Assembly (NCBI GenBank): GCA_945892755.1
Contig: CAMDDO010000009.1
Location: forward strand, 1 to 53,799
DNA: 53,799 bases
Direction: 5' to 3'
DNA from: Rhizobium sp. Q54
GTDB lineage: Bacteria > Pseudomonadota > Alphaproteobacteria > UBA828
Below are positions 24,736-34,650 of this stretch, in pieces. How positions within the stretch are numbered: the first letter of the stretch is position 1; each line of letters starts with the position of its first letter. The notes under the pieces are model-generated. The model made no database searches, had not been told where the DNA came from, and saw only the letters and a list, made by a program, of their open reading frames with translations. The position numbers and the translations under genes are program-made.

Positions 24736-25824
24736 ATGGCCAAGCTCGAGTTCATCGGCGTCAGCAAGTCGTATGGCCGGAACGTCGCGGTCAAGGACGT
24801 CGATCTCGTGATCGCCGACAACGAGTTCTTCTGCATTTTCGGCCCGCCGAGCTGCGGCAAGACGACGCTGCTGCGCCTCCTGCTCGGGCTCGTACAGCCC
24901 GATCAAGGTGAAATCCGCATCAATGACCAGCGTGTCAATGCGCTTGGGCCGAAGGAACGCAATCTGGCGATGGTGTTTCAGAACCTCGCGCTCTTTCCGC
25001 ACATGACGGCGGGGCAGAACCTGGCGTTTCCGTTGGTCGAGCGAAAGATCGACAAGGCGGAGGTCGCGCGCCGCGTCGCCGCGGTCGCCGAGACGCTCCG
25101 CATCGGAAAGCTCTTGAAAAAACTACCGGCGCATCTCTCGGGCGGCGAGCGACAGCGCGTCGCGATCGGCCGGGCGTTGGTGCGTGAGCCGGCGGCATTC
25201 CTGATGGACGAGCCGATCGCGGCGCTCGATGCGCGCCTGCGCGAGGAAATGCGGGTCGAGCTCAAGCGCCTCCAGCGCGAGCTGAAGCACACGCTGGTCT
25301 ACGTCACGCATGACCAGGAGGAGGCCATGTCGATCGCCGATCGCATGGCGATCCTCGAGGGCGGCATGATTCGTCAGGTCGGCACGCCGGACGAAATCTA
25401 CAACCATCCGCAGAGCCGCTATGTCGCCGAGCTGATCGGCTCGCCGCCGATGAACTTCATCAAGGGCACGTTCGATCCGGCGGCGCGCCGCTTCCGTGCC
25501 GACACGTTCGGGTTCGAAACGACGATTGGCCTGAGTGCGCCGGGCGTCGCCGGCGGCGTGACAAGCTTCGCCATTCGGCCCGAAGACATCGTCATTCGCG
25601 AGGCGGCGGACCAGGGAAGCGGCGTCGTCGCCGAGGTCTACGAGATCGAGCCGCTCGGCGCCTATGCCATCGTCGACGTCAATATCGGCGAGACGATTCT
25701 CAAGGTCATGGTGCCGGGCCAGCCGAGCTATCAGCTACGCCAACCGATCAGGCTCGATTTCCCGGCCGGCAAATGCCACCTGTTCGACGGCGCCACTGGC
25801 GCGCTGATCGCCGGCGCGGCGTGA
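24736..25824 (+). CDS. ABC importer ATPase 2, altered Walker A
   Basis: 362 residues from ATG 24736, 3 bases after the previous stop. The signature LSGGERQRVAIGR (134-146), Walker B AAFLMDEP and switch VTHDQEEAMSIADR are canonical. The Walker A reads GPPSCGKTT (36-44), so the fourth position is Ser where GPSGCGKTT has Gly. A TOBE-like domain with FAIRPEDIVI follows. It is the last of the four importer genes; no substrate-binding protein follows. The two ATPases share about the same layout and seem to come from a duplication. Confidence 0.9.
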   Translation: MAKLEFIGVSKSYGRNVAVKDVDLVIADNEFFCIFGPPSCGKTTLLRLLLGLVQPDQGEIRINDQRVNALGPKERNLAMVFQNLALFPHMTAGQNLAFPLVERKIDKAEVARRVAAVAETLRIGKLLKKLPAHLSGGERQRVAIGRALVREPAAFLMDEPIAALDARLREEMRVELKRLQRELKHTLVYVTHDQEEAMSIADRMAILEGGMIRQVGTPDEIYNHPQSRYVAELIGSPPMNFIKGTFDPAARRFRADTFGFETTIGLSAPGVAGGVTSFAIRPEDIVIREAADQGSGVVAEVYEIEPLGAYAIVDVNIGETILKVMVPGQPSYQLRQPIRLDFPAGKCHLFDGATGALIAGAA

Positions 25825-25835
25825 GCCTATCCATG

Positions 25836-25890
25836 CACCCCTCTCCCCTCGTGGGAGAAGGTGGCGAGCGAAGCGAGCGGGTGAGGGGGT
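25836..25890. repeat. Dispersed intergenic palindromic element, copy 2
   Basis: Short copy made of CACCCCTCTCCCCTCGTGGG, then GAGAAGGTGGCGAGCGAAGC, GAGCGGGTGAGGGGG. The CCCCTCTCCC/GGGTGAGGGG ends and the GGCGAGCGA-GCGAG core match the copies at 11033-11146 and 51939-52118. It sits between the 3' ends of two convergent genes, where it could act as a terminator. Confidence 0.6.
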
Positions 25891-25917
25891 GTTCAACCGA
25901 AACGGCTGGGCGCGCCT

Positions 25918-26805
25918 TCAAATCTTCTGCAGCAGCTGAATCAGGCTCGACGTGTCCCAGCGATTGCCGCCGCGCTGTTGGACATGGGCATAGAACTGAT
26001 CGACCAGGGCAGTCAGCGGCAAGAGCGCCTTGTTGCGGTTGGACTCGGCCAGGCAGAGCCCGAGATCCTTCCGCATCCAATCGACCGCGAAGCCGAAATT
26101 GAATTCGCCCTTCAGCATGGTCTTGCCGCGATTCTCCATCTGCCAGCTCTGCGCCGCGCCCTTGGAGATCACCGCCAGCACCTTCTCGCCGTCGAGCCCG
26201 GCGCGCTGGGCGAAGTTCATGCCCTCGGCCAGGCCCTGCAACACGCCCGCGATGCAGATCTGGTTGACCATCTTGGTGAGCTGGCCCATGCCGGCATCGC
26301 CCATATGGGTGACCGCCTTGGCGAAACTCCAGATCACCGGCTCGGCGGTGGCGTAGGTCGCCGCGTCGCCACCGACCATGACAGTGAGCTGGCCGTTGAC
26401 CGCGCCGGCCTGGCCGCCCGAGACCGGTGCGTCGAGAAAGCCGAGGCCGGCCTTCTTGGCCGCGGTGTCGAGCTCGCGCGCGACGTCGGCCGAGGCGGTG
26501 GTGTGGTCGACGAAGATCGCGCCCTGCTTCATGCCGGCGAAGGCGCCTTGATCGCCATAGGCAATGGCGCGCAAATCCTTGTCGGCGCCGACGCAGGCGA
26601 ACACGATCTCGGCGCCCTTGGCGGCCTCGCGCGGCGTCGCGGCCGTGCTGCCGCCATGCTCGGCGGCCCATTGCCGGGCCTTCTCGGCATTGCGGTTATA
26701 GACCGTCACCATGTGGCCCTTTTTGACCAGATGGCCGGCCATCGGATAGCCCATCACGCCGAGCCCGAGAAAGGCGACGTGCCTCGCCTGAATGTCTGTC
26801 GCCAT
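25918..26805 (-). CDS. 3-hydroxyacid dehydrogenase family protein (HIBADH/GlxR-like)
   Basis: 295 residues from ATG 26805, with AGAGGGGGACAGG just upstream; the open frame extends further up without an RBS. Marks are GLGVMG at 14-19, YNRN after the second strand (NADP-type hint), DAPVSGG at 125-131 and K178 (QLTKMVNQ). The C-terminus DTSSLIQLLQKI is typical of the 2-hydroxy-3-oxopropionate reductase/NADP glyoxylate reductase group. It is a diverged relative of the gene at 18548-19462. It diverges from the hydantoinase gene with a 146-base gap. Confidence 0.87.
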   Translation of the reverse strand: MATDIQARHVAFLGLGVMGYPMAGHLVKKGHMVTVYNRNAEKARQWAAEHGGSTAATPREAAKGAEIVFACVGADKDLRAIAYGDQGAFAGMKQGAIFVDHTTASADVARELDTAAKKAGLGFLDAPVSGGQAGAVNGQLTVMVGGDAATYATAEPVIWSFAKAVTHMGDAGMGQLTKMVNQICIAGVLQGLAEGMNFAQRAGLDGEKVLAVISKGAAQSWQMENRGKTMLKGEFNFGFAVDWMRKDLGLCLAESNRNKALLPLTALVDQFYAHVQQRGGNRWDTSSLIQLLQKI

Positions 26806-26807
26806 GA

Positions 26808-28406
<1,599 letters not shown>

Positions 28407-28566
28407 CGCGCTATCGAATAACGTGGCTTGCGGTGGCGTTGGGTCGGTCCAAGAACCTTGGGGGAGGAGGATCAACGCCGGGAGGGAACCGTGATGATTT
28501 CCTGGACTTCCCGTCTCTGCCATCCGCAAGCCTGTTCTTAGATTACGCGGGCTGCGGGTGGGTTCG

Positions 28567-28580
28567 TTGATCTAGGTCAA
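28567..28580. promoter_or_regulatory. FNR/FixK-type box
   Basis: TTGAT-CTAG-GTCAA has the exact spacing of the FNR/FixK palindrome (TTGAT-N4-ATCAA) with one mismatch. It lies in the gap between two genes that both end there, so there is no obvious target. The tract GGCATTTTTTTCG follows. It may be chance, or the remnant of a promoter whose gene was lost. Confidence 0.4.
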
Positions 28581-28605
28581 GCGATGGCATTTTTTTCGCG
28601 ATCCA

Positions 28606-29847
28606 TTATCCGGCGGCATCTTCACTTGCGCCCGGCTGGTTCGGCGAGAGCCGCTCGACCGCGAAGCCGCCGGCTTCGAGCTTGGCGGTGACATGGGCGA
28701 TGTGCGCTTCGTCGCGGGTTTCGAGCACGACCACGAGCCCGGCGGATTTGGCGGAGAATTGCGAGAAGGCGCGCTCGTGATAGACCTCGAGAATGTTGGC
28801 GTGAGCGGCGCCGATGATATGGGCGACCTGCCCCAACATGCCGGGACGGTCGGGGAGCTGAATCCGCAAGCGTGCCAGACGCCCGACGCGCGCCAGCCCG
28901 CGCATCACGATCGAGGCCAAGAGGCGCGGGTCGATATTGCCACCGCTCAGGATCAGCCCGACGCGTTGGCCGGCGAAGCGCCTCGGCTCGCTCAACAGGG
29001 CGGCGAGCGGCGCGGCGCCGGCGCCTTCGACCACGGTCTTTTCGATGTCGAGCAGGCTTAGGATCGCCTGCTCGATGGTGCCCTCGTCGACCAGGAGCAC
29101 GTCCTCGACCAGCGCCTGAACGATCGGGCGGGTCAGCGTGCCCGGCGTCTTGACTGCGATGCCGTCGGCGACCGATTGGCCGCCGAGCGGGCGCGTGCCG
29201 CCGTGCAGCGCATTCCACATCGAGGGATAAGCAGCCGCCTGAACGCCATAGATTCGCGTGCGCGGCGCGCGCGCCTTGAGCGCTGTCGCAATGCCCGCGA
29301 TCAACCCGCCGCCGCCGACCGGCACGACCACGGCATCGAGCGCGACGCCGCCCGCCAGCAGCTCGAGCCCGATCGTCCCTTGACCGGCGATGACCAGCTC
29401 GTCGTCATAGGGGTGGACGAAGGTGAGGCCCTTCGCCGCGGCGAGCCGGTGCGCGTGGTCCGCCGCGTCGTCGACCGTCTCGCCTTCGAGCACCACGGTC
29501 GCGCCGAGCACTTCGGTGCCGGTCACTTTCACGAAGGGCGTGCCCAGCGGCATCACGATGGTGGCCGGAATGCCGAGCCGGCCGGCGTGATAGGCAAGCC
29601 CTTGGGCATGATTGCCGGCCGACATCGCGATCACGCCGCTTTGCTTTACCTCCGGCCCGAGCGTGCTCAGTTTGTTGAGCGCGCCGCGATCCTTGAACGA
29701 GCCGGTGAATTGATGGTTCTCGAATTTGAGCCAGACCTCGGCGCCCGACAGTTTCGAAAGCGTTTGCGAGCGCAGGAACGGCGTCGGCGCGATCGCGCCG
29801 CGCAACACGATGGCCGCCGCTTCGATATCGGCGAGCGTGACGGTCAC
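28606..29847 (-). CDS. Threonine dehydratase (IlvA/TdcB type) with ACT-like domain
   Basis: 413 residues from a GTG at 29847 that overlaps the phnW stop (GTGA). Fold-type II PLP enzyme: FENHQFTGSFKDRGA with K52 as PLP Lys, MSAGNHAQG as the substrate loop and PVGGGGLIAG as the phosphate loop. The C-terminal about 80 residues (RIQLPDRPGMLGQVAHIIG) form one ACT-like regulatory domain. It converts L-threonine or L-serine to 2-oxobutyrate or pyruvate plus ammonia. It is the last gene of the long minus-strand operon that starts with coxG, an unexpected place for it. Confidence 0.9.
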   Translation of the reverse strand: MTVTLADIEAAAIVLRGAIAPTPFLRSQTLSKLSGAEVWLKFENHQFTGSFKDRGALNKLSTLGPEVKQSGVIAMSAGNHAQGLAYHAGRLGIPATIVMPLGTPFVKVTGTEVLGATVVLEGETVDDAADHAHRLAAAKGLTFVHPYDDELVIAGQGTIGLELLAGGVALDAVVVPVGGGGLIAGIATALKARAPRTRIYGVQAAAYPSMWNALHGGTRPLGGQSVADGIAVKTPGTLTRPIVQALVEDVLLVDEGTIEQAILSLLDIEKTVVEGAGAAPLAALLSEPRRFAGQRVGLILSGGNIDPRLLASIVMRGLARVGRLARLRIQLPDRPGMLGQVAHIIGAAHANILEVYHERAFSQFSAKSAGLVVVLETRDEAHIAHVTAKLEAGGFAVERLSPNQPGASEDAAG

Positions 29848-30962
29848 GGCGCGAGGCTCGAGATGCCCATGGCCGTGATGGCGTCGCGCGCGGCCGCGAC
29901 GAAGCCTTCCATGTCGGCGGCGCGCACCTGGCCGATGCAGCCGACCCTGAAACTCTCGACGCCGGTCAGCTTGCCCGGGTAAATCAGAAAGCCGCGCCGG
30001 CCGAGCTCGTCGTAGAAGCGCTCGAAGCGGAAGGCCGGATCGGCCGGCATGCGGAAGGTCACGATGATCGGCGCCTGGAGCGTTTCCGCGAGCAAGGGCG
30101 CGGCGCCGAGCGCGGCCATGCCGCGAAGCAGGATCTGGCAATTCTCGCGATAGCGCGCGAAGCGCCCGGCCACGCCGCCTTCGGCGTCGAGCCCGTCGAG
30201 CGCGGCGTCGAGCGCCGCCAGCCCATGGGTCGGCGGCGTGAAGCGCCATTGCCCATTGGCCTCGAACCCCCGCCATTGCTCGTGCAGATCGAGGCTCAAA
30301 CTATGGCATTTGCCGGCGCTTGCCTCGAGGCGCGCGCGGCTCACGAGCACGAGGCCGATGCCCGGCACGCCTTCCAGGCACTTGTTGGACGAGGCGATCA
30401 GGGCATCGATCGGGGTGCGCCTGAGGTCGATCGGGATCGCGCCGAAGCTGCTCATGGCATCGACGATCAAACCGCGCCCTTCGGCCGCGACCGTCGTGGC
30501 GATCGCTTCGAGCGGATTGAGAATGCCGCTGGTGGTTTCGCAATGGACCAGCACCACATCGGCGATGCTTGGGTCCGCCCTCAACCTTTGGCCCAGTTCG
30601 GCGGGGTCAGGCGGGGTGCTCTCCGCCGTCTCATAGCTGTCGCAAGGCCGCCCGATCAGGCGGCAGATGCGCTCGATGCGTTTGCCATAGGCGCCGTTGA
30701 TCAGCACCAGGGTCTTGCGGGTCGCGTCGAGCAACGTGCCGAGCGTGGCCTCGACCGCGTAGGTGCCGCTGCCCTGAAGCGGCACGCCGACATGCGTGGC
30801 TTCGCCGCGCGCGAGCGCAACCACACGCTCGCGCACGCGCCGCGTCAAGGCGATGAAGGCGGCGTCGCGCGAGCCATAGTCGCGCTGCATGGCGGCGCGC
30901 GTCTCGAGTGCGGTGGTCAATGGTCCTGGCGTGAGCAGAAGCGGGCTAGGGGCTTTGCTCAT
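29844..30962 (-). CDS. phnW: 2-aminoethylphosphonate--pyruvate transaminase-like (PhnW family)
   Basis: 372 residues, ATG 30962 overlapping the stop of the MoeA/MocA gene (ATGA). Class-V fold-I PLP aminotransferase with the PhnW N-terminus LLLTPGPLTT, GSGTYAVEATLGTL, DAMSSFGAIPIDL and the PLP Lys in SSNKCLEGVPGIG. PhnW moves the amino group of 2-aminoethylphosphonate to pyruvate, giving phosphonoacetaldehyde and alanine. No phosphonatase (phnX) or phosphonate transporter is in the window, so a related amine may be the real substrate. GTGA overlap couples it to the threonine dehydratase gene. Confidence 0.85.
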   Translation of the reverse strand: MSKAPSPLLLTPGPLTTALETRAAMQRDYGSRDAAFIALTRRVRERVVALARGEATHVGVPLQGSGTYAVEATLGTLLDATRKTLVLINGAYGKRIERICRLIGRPCDSYETAESTPPDPAELGQRLRADPSIADVVLVHCETTSGILNPLEAIATTVAAEGRGLIVDAMSSFGAIPIDLRRTPIDALIASSNKCLEGVPGIGLVLVSRARLEASAGKCHSLSLDLHEQWRGFEANGQWRFTPPTHGLAALDAALDGLDAEGGVAGRFARYRENCQILLRGMAALGAAPLLAETLQAPIIVTFRMPADPAFRFERFYDELGRRGFLIYPGKLTGVESFRVGCIGQVRAADMEGFVAAARDAITAMGISSLAP

Positions 30963-32611
30963 CGGGGCAGTGCGACGCCGTGCGCGGCGAACGCCTCGGG
31001 CGTATCGAGATCGATCATCGCCGAGCGATCGGTGCATTCGAGCTCATAGACCGCTTCGGCGTGCTGCCCGATCAGATGGCGCGCGCCGACATCGCCCTCG
31101 AGCGCCATGAGCTCGGGGAAATAGCGCGCCGCCCACAGCACCGGATTGCCGCGTTTGCCTTGATAGGTCGGCACGCCGATCGCGCGGCCTTCGAGCGGGT
31201 TGAAGGCGCCGATCAGCCGATCGATCAGGGCGGGATCGGTGCGCGGCATGTCGCCCAGGCAGATCAGCGCGCCGTCAAGGCCCGTCGGCAGTTTTTCCAG
31301 CCCGGCGCGCACCGACGTGCTCATGCCTTGGGCGAACTCGGGATTGTGCACGACGCTGACCTCTCGCCCCGCGAGGGCGGTGCGCACCGCCGCCTCCTGA
31401 TGGCCGGTCACCACCACCACGGGACGCGCCGTCGAGTGCAGCACGGCATCGACCACGCAGGTCACGAGCGGCTCGCCATTGACCGGCACCAGGAGTTTGT
31501 TGGCGCCGCCCATGCGGCGCGATTGGCCGGCGGCGAGCACGATCGCACCGATGCGTGGCGGACGGCCGCGCTCGACCGCCGGCTTGGGTATTGCCGGCTT
31601 GGGCGAGGCCTCGAGGCGCGGCAGCGGCCGGCTCGGGATTTCCATCAGGAGCCCGCCCGCGCCCATCGTCATGATGTCGTGGCGCGTCACGGGCACGTCG
31701 GCAATCAGGCGCTGGAGCACCCAATCGACGCCGTTCAGCTTGGGCGAACGCGCGCAACCGGGCAGGCCGAGCACGGGGGTCGTGTCGTGATGCGCGAGCA
31801 AGAGAAGATTGCCCGGATCGACCGGCATGCCGAAATGATCGATCGCGCCGCCCGCCGCGATGATGCCGGCCGGTACCGTGTCGCTGCGATCGGTGATCGC
31901 GGACGCGCCGGCGATCAAGACCATGGCGCAGCCTTCATCGAGCAGCGCGCGCAGCGCGGCCGCGACCGCCGCCGTCTCATGGGCGCAGCGCCGCTCCTGG
32001 CTCAGCTCGCAGCCAAGCGCGGCAAGCCGGGCGCGCGTCACCGAGGCGGTCGAATCGAGCACGTTCTCCTTGGTGCCGCGCAGCCGGGTCTGGATCAGGC
32101 CGACGGCCCGGCCGCGCAGTCGGGCGATGCGCAGCACCGGGCCGGCCTCGCGCGCGACCGCGATGCAGCGGTCGAGCAGTCCGCGCGGCGCCGAGAAGGG
32201 AATCACTTTGACCGTCGCGACCATTTGCTCGGCGTCGATCAGCTCATGGGGACGCAGCGTGCCGACCGTGATCGCCTCGTCGATCAGATTGATGCGATCG
32301 AGCCGCGCCTTGTCGACGATGACCAGGCCGCGCGCCTCGGCATACAGATTGCACCGGCCGGTAAAGGCCTTGCCGAGCGTGACTCCGTCGCCCTTGAGCG
32401 CGTTCGCGAGGCGAAGCGCCGCCTCGTCCTCGCCAATATCGTCGGCCTCGAGCGTCACGCCGGTCACCGCGCTCAATCCGGCGTCCTTGAGCCGTGCCAC
32501 ATCGGCCGCGCTCAGCACGTGGCCTTTTTTGAAGGCGCGGCCGGGCAGGCGAATGCTGTGCGCGAGAATCAGCCCGACCGATTCATCGACCGGAACCTCG
32601 GCGAACTTCAC
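30959..32611 (-). CDS. MoeA/MogA-like domain fused to MocA-like molybdenum cofactor cytidylyltransferase
   Basis: 550 residues from GTG 32611, overlapping the xdhC stop (GTGA). Residues 1 to about 340 form a molybdopterin-binding module (FAEVPVDESVGLILAHSIRL, then KKGHVLSAADVARLKDAG, and the glycine-rich AGASAITDRSD loop). After a Pro/Lys linker, residues about 350-550 form an NTP-transferase domain with LAAGQSRRMGG and CLGDMPRTDP. This second part matches MocA, which makes the cytosine dinucleotide form of Moco used by xanthine- and CO-dehydrogenase-type hydroxylases. It sits between xdhC and phnW. Confidence 0.87.
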   Translation of the reverse strand: MKFAEVPVDESVGLILAHSIRLPGRAFKKGHVLSAADVARLKDAGLSAVTGVTLEADDIGEDEAALRLANALKGDGVTLGKAFTGRCNLYAEARGLVIVDKARLDRINLIDEAITVGTLRPHELIDAEQMVATVKVIPFSAPRGLLDRCIAVAREAGPVLRIARLRGRAVGLIQTRLRGTKENVLDSTASVTRARLAALGCELSQERRCAHETAAVAAALRALLDEGCAMVLIAGASAITDRSDTVPAGIIAAGGAIDHFGMPVDPGNLLLLAHHDTTPVLGLPGCARSPKLNGVDWVLQRLIADVPVTRHDIMTMGAGGLLMEIPSRPLPRLEASPKPAIPKPAVERGRPPRIGAIVLAAGQSRRMGGANKLLVPVNGEPLVTCVVDAVLHSTARPVVVVTGHQEAAVRTALAGREVSVVHNPEFAQGMSTSVRAGLEKLPTGLDGALICLGDMPRTDPALIDRLIGAFNPLEGRAIGVPTYQGKRGNPVLWAARYFPELMALEGDVGARHLIGQHAEAVYELECTDRSAMIDLDTPEAFAAHGVALPR

Positions 32612-33324
32612 GCCGCCTGTTCCTTCGCGGCCGGCGTCGCGCGCCGCACTTGCGTGATCTGGGCGATGATCGAAATGGCGATCTCGGCCGGCGAGAGCGC
32701 GCCGATATCGAGCCCGACGGGCCCGCGAATGCGCGCGGTCTCGCGTTCGGTGAAGCCCTTGTCGTGCAGCCGTTGCAGGCGCTTCGCATGGGTCCGCGTG
32801 CTGCCGAGCGAGCCGATATAGAACGCCTCGCTCTTGAGCGCGACTTCGAGCGCGGGGTCGTCGATCTTGGGGTCGTGGGTCAGCGTGACGATCGCGGTGT
32901 GGCTGTCGGGCTTGATCTCGCGCAACGCATCGTCGGGCCACGCGGTCGAGACCGTGATATTTGGGAAGCGCGCGCTATGGGCGAAGGCGCGCCTCGGGTC
33001 GATCACGGTGACGCCATAGCCGGCGATCGCCGCCATCTCGGCCAGCGCCTGGGTGATGTGCACCGCGCCGACCACGACCAGTCGTTGCGGCGGATTGTGG
33101 ACCTGAATGAACAGCGTGCGGCCGTCGCTCTCGATCGGGCCGCTTTGATCGTCGGCCAGCGCCTGGCGCGCCGCCGTCTCGACCGCGGCGCCGAACGCCT
33201 CGCCGAGGCTCGCGGCGTGCGGATAGATCAGCGCCTGCGCGCCGCCATCGAGCGCGGTGACGAGCGCGACCGGGCGCTTGGCGGCGCGGTCGGCGATCAA
33301 TCGGTCGAGCAGCTCGCGCTTCAT
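32608..33324 (-). CDS. XdhC C-terminal-domain protein (molybdenum hydroxylase maturation)
   Basis: 238 residues, ATG 33324. It contains the XdhC Rossmann-type domain: RLVVVGAVHITQALAEMA, then VTVIDPRRAFAHSARFP, TLTHDPKIDDPAL and FYIGSLGSTRTHAKR. XdhC binds Moco, helps its sulfuration and hands it to the hydroxylase. In many species one protein holds this and an N-terminal CoxI-type domain; here that domain is a separate gene 12 bases upstream. Downstream it couples to the MoeA/MocA gene by GTGA. Confidence 0.88.
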   Translation of the reverse strand: MKRELLDRLIADRAAKRPVALVTALDGGAQALIYPHAASLGEAFGAAVETAARQALADDQSGPIESDGRTLFIQVHNPPQRLVVVGAVHITQALAEMAAIAGYGVTVIDPRRAFAHSARFPNITVSTAWPDDALREIKPDSHTAIVTLTHDPKIDDPALEVALKSEAFYIGSLGSTRTHAKRLQRLHDKGFTERETARIRGPVGLDIGALSPAEIAISIIAQITQVRRATPAAKEQAA

Positions 33325-33336
33325 GACGGCCTCGCT

Positions 33337-33660
33337 TTATTCGACCCGCTCGACGAAGACGCGCACCTTGCCGCCGCAGGCAAGCCCGACTTCCCAGGCC
33401 TGCTCGTTGGAGACGCCGAATTCGAGCGTCCGGGGCGCGCCGCCGCGCATGACCTCCTTGGCCTCCTGGATCACAGCACCCTCGATGCAGCCGCCCGAAA
33501 CCGAGCCGAGGAAAATGCCCTTGTCATCGACCACGAGCTGGCTGCCGACCGGGCGCGGCGAGGAGCCCCAGGTGGTCACGACGGTGGCGAGCGCGACCTG
33601 CCGCCCGCCCGCGCGCCACGCCGCCGCGGTGCCCAGAATGTCTTCCACGTCATTGGCCAT
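33337..33660 (-). CDS. XdhC/CoxI N-terminal-domain protein
   Basis: 107 residues, ATG 33660. This is a stand-alone XdhC_CoxI domain: ALATVVTTWGSSPRPVGSQL, then GIFLGSVSGGCIEGAVI and FGVSNEQAWEVGLACGGKV. Both conserved Cys (SGGC and ACGG) are present and are thought to handle the cofactor or its sulfur. Together with the next gene it makes up one complete XdhC split in two. 65 bases separate it from the coxD gene upstream. Confidence 0.88.
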   Translation of the reverse strand: MANDVEDILGTAAAWRAGGRQVALATVVTTWGSSPRPVGSQLVVDDKGIFLGSVSGGCIEGAVIQEAKEVMRGGAPRTLEFGVSNEQAWEVGLACGGKVRVFVERVE

Positions 33661-33725
33661 CGGAATATCTCCTCAGGGCTGCGAGCAGGGGTCTGATGCT
33701 ATCTAAGCACGCAAGGCTGCGCCTT

Positions 33726-34634
33726 CTAGTCCTCGCCGAAGCCGATCGCGGCGGCGAACAGCGGGTCGAGATGCTGGGTGCGCACCGCCTCGATGTCGTC
33801 ATGATATTTGAGCACGACGCCGAGCGTCTCGGCCATCACCGCCTGGTCGATGCGCTCGCGGCCGAGCGCGAGCAACGCACTCGCCCAATCGATGGTCTCG
33901 GCGACACCCGGCGGCTTGAACAATTCCAGATGGCGCAAGGCCTGCACCGCGCCGACGACCTGGCGGCTCAGCAGCGTCGGCACGTCGGGAACGCGCGCCT
34001 TCAGAATCGCCAGCTCGCGCTCGGCCGCCGGGTAGTCGAGCCAATGATAGAGGCAGCGGCGCTTGAGCGCGTCATGCACCTCGCGCGTGCGGTTCGAGGT
34101 GATGAACACGATCGGCGGTTCCGTCACCTTGATCGTGCCGATCTCGGGAATCGTGACTTGGAAGTCCGAAAGGATTTCGAGCAGATAGGCCTCGAACGGC
34201 TCGTCGGCGCGGTCGAGCTCATCGATCAACAGCACGGGCGCGCCCTCTGGCGTCGGCTTGAGCGCCTGGAGCAAGGGCCGCGCGATCAGAAAACGTTCGG
34301 AGAAAATATCCTCGGCCAGCGCGCCGCGATCGCGGTCGCCAAGCGCCTCGGCCAGCCTGATCTCCATCATCTGGCGCGCATAGTTCCACTCATAGACCGC
34401 CGAGGCGACATCGAGGCCCTCATAGCATTGCAGCCGAATCAGCGGTCGGCCGAGCCGCGCCGCGACGACCTTGGCGAGCTCGGTCTTGCCGACGCCGGCC
34501 TCGCCTTCAAGGAACAAGGGCCGCTTGAGCTTGAACGAGACGAAAAGCGCGGTCGCCAGCGCGCGGTCGGCGATGTAGTCGCCGCCCGAAAGCATTTCGA
34601 GCGTGGCGTCGACGGAAATCGGGGTCAAAGGCAT
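33726..34634 (-). CDS. coxD: MoxR/CoxD-type AAA+ ATPase
   Basis: 302 residues, ATG 34634. AAA+ MoxR family: Walker A GEAGVGKTELAK (44-55), the IRLQCYEGLD segment, Walker B VLLIDELDRADEPFEAYLLE, and the sensor FITSNRTREVHDALKRRCLYHW. In Oligotropha, CoxD helps mature the Cu-S-Mo centre of CO dehydrogenase, and MoxR proteins generally work with a VWA partner such as CoxE. No coxE is seen here. The neighbours coxG, mobB-like and xdhC support a role in a molybdenum hydroxylase of the Cox type. Confidence 0.88.
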   Translation of the reverse strand: MPLTPISVDATLEMLSGGDYIADRALATALFVSFKLKRPLFLEGEAGVGKTELAKVVAARLGRPLIRLQCYEGLDVASAVYEWNYARQMMEIRLAEALGDRDRGALAEDIFSERFLIARPLLQALKPTPEGAPVLLIDELDRADEPFEAYLLEILSDFQVTIPEIGTIKVTEPPIVFITSNRTREVHDALKRRCLYHWLDYPAAERELAILKARVPDVPTLLSRQVVGAVQALRHLELFKPPGVAETIDWASALLALGRERIDQAVMAETLGVVLKYHDDIEAVRTQHLDPLFAAAIGFGED

Positions 34635-34650
34635 GGGTTGTCCGTATGGC

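Noticed and set aside
22505-25002. Long minus-strand open frames over the permease and ATPase genes
   Set aside because: GC-rich antisense shadows; the plus-strand genes have full family motifs and RBS or overlaps.
28494-28541. 15-codon open frame after GGGAGGG
   Set aside because: Too short to support, though the RBS-like sequence is noted.
30980-32821. 613-codon plus-strand open frame opposite the MoeA/MocA gene
   Set aside because: Arg/Ala/His-rich shadow without any motif; the minus strand has molybdopterin and MocA signatures.
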